Assembly: GCF_002794255.1 (NCBI RefSeq)
Contig: NZ_PGGW01000007.1
Span: forward strand, 1 to 64,000
Length of the DNA: 64,000 bases
Source: Streptomyces carminius
GTDB lineage: Bacteria > Actinomycetota > Actinomycetes > Streptomycetales > Streptomycetaceae
Direction: 5' to 3'
Both the position numbers and the translations under genes were made by a program. The notes beneath the pieces are model-generated. The model worked only from the letters and a program-made list of their open reading frames with translations, made no database searches and was not told the origin of the DNA. Below are positions 62,043 to 64,000 of this stretch, in pieces. Position 1 is the first letter of the stretch, and each line of letters begins with the position of its first letter.

Positions 62043-62687
62043 TCACCGGTTGTTCAGGTAGGCCAGTACCGCGAGCACCCGGCGGTGGCCGCTGTCGCTC
62101 TGGGGCAGGCCGAGCTTCAGGAAGACGTTGCCGATGTGCTTGCTGACCGAGCGCTCCGTAATGACGAGCGTCCTGGCGATGGTGGCGTTGTCGTGCCCCT
62201 CGGCCATGAGCTTCAGGACCTCCCTCTCGCGCGGGGTCAGGGAGTCCAGCGGCGAGCCGCGCCGGCGCGTCAGCAACTCGCCGACCACCTCCGAATCCAG
62301 GGCCGTGCCGCCGTCCGCGACACGCTCCAGCGCCTCCAGGAACTCGTCCACGCGGCCCACCCGGTCCTTCAGCAGGTAGCCGACCCCGCCGGCGCCGCCC
62401 TCCAGCAGCTCGGCGGCGTAGGTCTCCTCCACGTACTGCGAGAGCACCAGCACCGGCAGTCCGGGGATCCTGGCCCTGGCCTCCAGAGCGGCCCGCAGCC
62501 CCTCGTCGCGGAAGCCCGGCGGCATCCGCACGTCGAGCACGGCCACGTCCGGGCGGTGCTCCAGCAGGGCCGGCAGGATCTCCGGCCCGGCACCGGCGAC
62601 GGCCGCCACCTCGTGCCCAGCCGACGCCAGCAGCAGCACCAGCCCCTCCCGGAGCAGGGTGTTGTCCTCGGCGATCACCACGCGCAC
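62043..62687 (-). CDS. LuxR/NarL-type response regulator
   Basis: A 214-residue protein. The receiver domain has the acidic pair in IAEDNTLL, phospho-acceptor D52 in VAVLDVRMPP and the lysine in YLLKDRVG. A LuxR-type HTH lies at about 147-210 (LTPREREVLKLMAEGHDNAT and the SVSKHIGNVFLKLGL recognition helix). It probably pairs with the divergent kinase, 240 bases away, and controls genes unknown from the window. Confidence 0.92.
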   Translation of the reverse strand: MRVVIAEDNTLLREGLVLLLASAGHEVAAVAGAGPEILPALLEHRPDVAVLDVRMPPGFRDEGLRAALEARARIPGLPVLVLSQYVEETYAAELLEGGAGGVGYLLKDRVGRVDEFLEALERVADGGTALDSEVVGELLTRRRGSPLDSLTPREREVLKLMAEGHDNATIARTLVITERSVSKHIGNVFLKLGLPQSDSGHRRVLAVLAYLNNR

Positions 62688-62927
62688 GGCAGCTCCCTCA
62701 CGGTCGTGGCCGTCCCGGACGGAAAGTACGGCCGGAAACCGGAACAGGAGGTTACCCGGCCCCGGGCGGCCGGCCCGGGGGCCCGCCGCACCGGGAAACC
62801 CGCGCGGTACCGGCGGGCGCCCCGCCAGGCACCCGGCCGCACCGCTGCCGGTGGAGCCCGCTCCACCACCGGCACGGGGGTGTGCTCCCCCGCGGGGGCG
62901 GGCCGGTCCCGCCTAGGCTGGGCCGGC

Positions 62928-64000
62928 ATGCGGGAAACCATCGGCAGGGCCGCTTCGGCCACCGGTCATCTGGCGGCGACGGTGACCCTGGTCCTCGGCG
63001 CGCAGTTCCTCGGCGGCGTGCTGCTGATCGCGGTCCTGGGCTCCTTCGCGGGGTTCGGGCTGTGGCTGCTGCCCGAGACGGTGCTGCTGGTCCGCCGCGT
63101 CGCCGGAGCCAAGCGGATCCAGACGGCCGCCTGGACGGGCCGGAGGATTCCGGAGGCGTACCGGCCGGTCCCCGCCGGGCTGCGGGAGCGCCTGCGGGGC
63201 GTGCTCGGCGACCCCGGCACCCGGCGTGACCTGCGCTGGATGGCCGCGCACTCCGGCTACGGCACGCTGCTGTTCGTACTGGCCGTGCCGCTGTGGCCGC
63301 TCGGCCTGGCCGTCGACGGGGTGTGGAGCGGTCTGCTGCGCCGGAGGGCGGTGGTGCTGCCGCTGATCGGCCGGCTGGCCGACCTGGACGCCCGGTGGTC
63401 GCAGGCGCTGCTCAGGCCCTCCCCGGAGGCGCTGCTCACCGCCCGGGTCGAGGAACTCGCCGAGACGCGGGCGGACGCGATCGCCGCGCACGGCGCCGAA
63501 CTGCGCCGCATCGAACGCGACCTGCACGACGGCGTCCAGGCGCGGCTGGTCTCGCTGTCCCTGCGTATCGGACTCGTCAAGCGCGCCTACGAGCACGACC
63601 CCACCGCCGTGCGCGCGTTCCTGGACGAGGCCCACGTCCACGCGGAGGAGGCGCTGGCCGAACTGCGGCACGTGGTCCGCGGCATCCATCCGCCCATCCT
63701 CACCGACCGCGGCCTGGTCGGTGCCGTACGGGCCCTAGCGGCCAGCAGCGGACTCGACGTGACCGTGCGGGCGGACGGGCTGGCGGAGACCGACGGGCGG
63801 GCTCCGGCCGCGGTGGAGGCGGCCGCCTACTTCGCGGTGGCCGAGGCACTCACCAACGCGGCCAGGCACAGCGGGTCCGAGCGGGCGACGGTACGGCTGG
63901 AGCGCCTGCGCACCGGGCTGCGGGCGGTCGTCGAGGACGAGGGCCGGGGCGGCGCGGACGAGGCGGGCGGCACCGGGCTGCTCGGCATCCGCCGCCGGGC
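62928..64000 (+). CDS. sensor histidine kinase (HisKA_3), 3' end outside window
   Basis: Starts at ATG 62928 and is open to the right edge. Two hydrophobic pairs at about 15-55 and 100-150 are predicted membrane helices (VTLVLGAQFLGGVLLIAVLG and TLLFVLAVPLWPLGLAV). The dimerisation/phospho-acceptor region reads ERDLHDGVQARLVSL with H200, followed by the VVRGIHPPILTDRGL motif. The HATPase N-box EALTNAARHS and the DEGRGG box are visible. The divergent response regulator is its likely partner. Signal unknown. Confidence 0.9.
   Translation, partial: MRETIGRAASATGHLAATVTLVLGAQFLGGVLLIAVLGSFAGFGLWLLPETVLLVRRVAGAKRIQTAAWTGRRIPEAYRPVPAGLRERLRGVLGDPGTRRDLRWMAAHSGYGTLLFVLAVPLWPLGLAVDGVWSGLLRRRAVVLPLIGRLADLDARWSQALLRPSPEALLTARVEELAETRADAIAAHGAELRRIERDLHDGVQARLVSLSLRIGLVKRAYEHDPTAVRAFLDEAHVHAEEALAELRHVVRGIHPPILTDRGLVGAVRALAASSGLDVTVRADGLAETDGRAPAAVEAAAYFAVAEALTNAARHSGSERATVRLERLRTGLRAVVEDEGRGGADEAGGTGLLGIRRR

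Noticed and set aside
1..64000. rRNA, tRNA, riboswitch or replication origin
   Set aside because: None recognised by eye. A covariance-model scan would be decisive, and I could not run one.

Overview
The window reads as a piece of a Streptomyces genome. It has very high GC with strong third-position GC bias, purine-rich ribosome sites and frequent GTG starts. It carries a tap-tpg gene pair encoding the telomere-maintenance proteins of linear Streptomyces replicons. With many transposon relics, broken genes and defence genes, it looks like an accessory region of a linear chromosome arm or of a linear plasmid. No rRNA or tRNA gene was recognised.

Layout. 1-5.3 kb: start of a membrane protein, a TerD-vWA fusion, an Excalibur-domain protein, a complete IS3-type element and a TniB-like relic. 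5.3-13.7 kb: an XRE regulator, an ApeA-like HEPN protein, and two leftward genes: a Mrr-like nuclease with a helical-repeat body, and a methylase/S-subunit-like protein with a HEPN motif. 13.8-28.8 kb: a complete type I-E CRISPR-Cas locus. The leftward order is cas3, cas8e, cse2, cas7e, cas5e, cas6e, cas1, cas2, then array 1 (17 repeats). A second array runs rightward from the cas3 5' side. It has 42 repeats of one type, one hybrid repeat and 7 full repeats of another I-E type. A truncated ISL3-type transposase then interrupts it, and 12 further full repeats follow.

28.8-39.4 kb: a helicase-associated (HA) domain gene fragment, an RHH/Doc-type toxin-antitoxin pair, small membrane proteins, a HTH-STAND-repeat regulator, a DUF4253 protein and an intact DEAH helicase with HA domains. 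39.5-43.8 kb: three genes organised like Tn554 (two tyrosine recombinases and a small coiled-coil protein). 43.9-48.6 kb: a 1562-residue nuclease-STAND protein resembling AVAST defence proteins. 48.6-49.8 kb: a truncated, frameshifted copy of the HA helicase. 50.1-55.0 kb: a tightly coupled three-gene cassette (middle component, SMC/ABC-like ATPase, PD-(D/E)XK effector) that fits ABC-three-component conflict systems. 55.1-58 kb: a lectin-like protein, tpg and tap. 58.6-64 kb: VOC proteins, several pseudogenes (including trxA and an IS630/IS110 chimera) and a divergent two-component pair whose kinase runs off the right edge.

How it works together. The I-E operon should supply adaptation (Cas1-Cas2), crRNA processing (Cas6e), Cascade and Cas3 for crRNAs from both flanking clusters. 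The flanking HEPN, STAND and ABC-type genes are candidate independent abortive-infection or restriction systems. Three copies or fragments of the HA helicase end close to where new modules begin, so recombination at that gene may have helped build the island. All functions are inferred from sequence reading; no database search was run.
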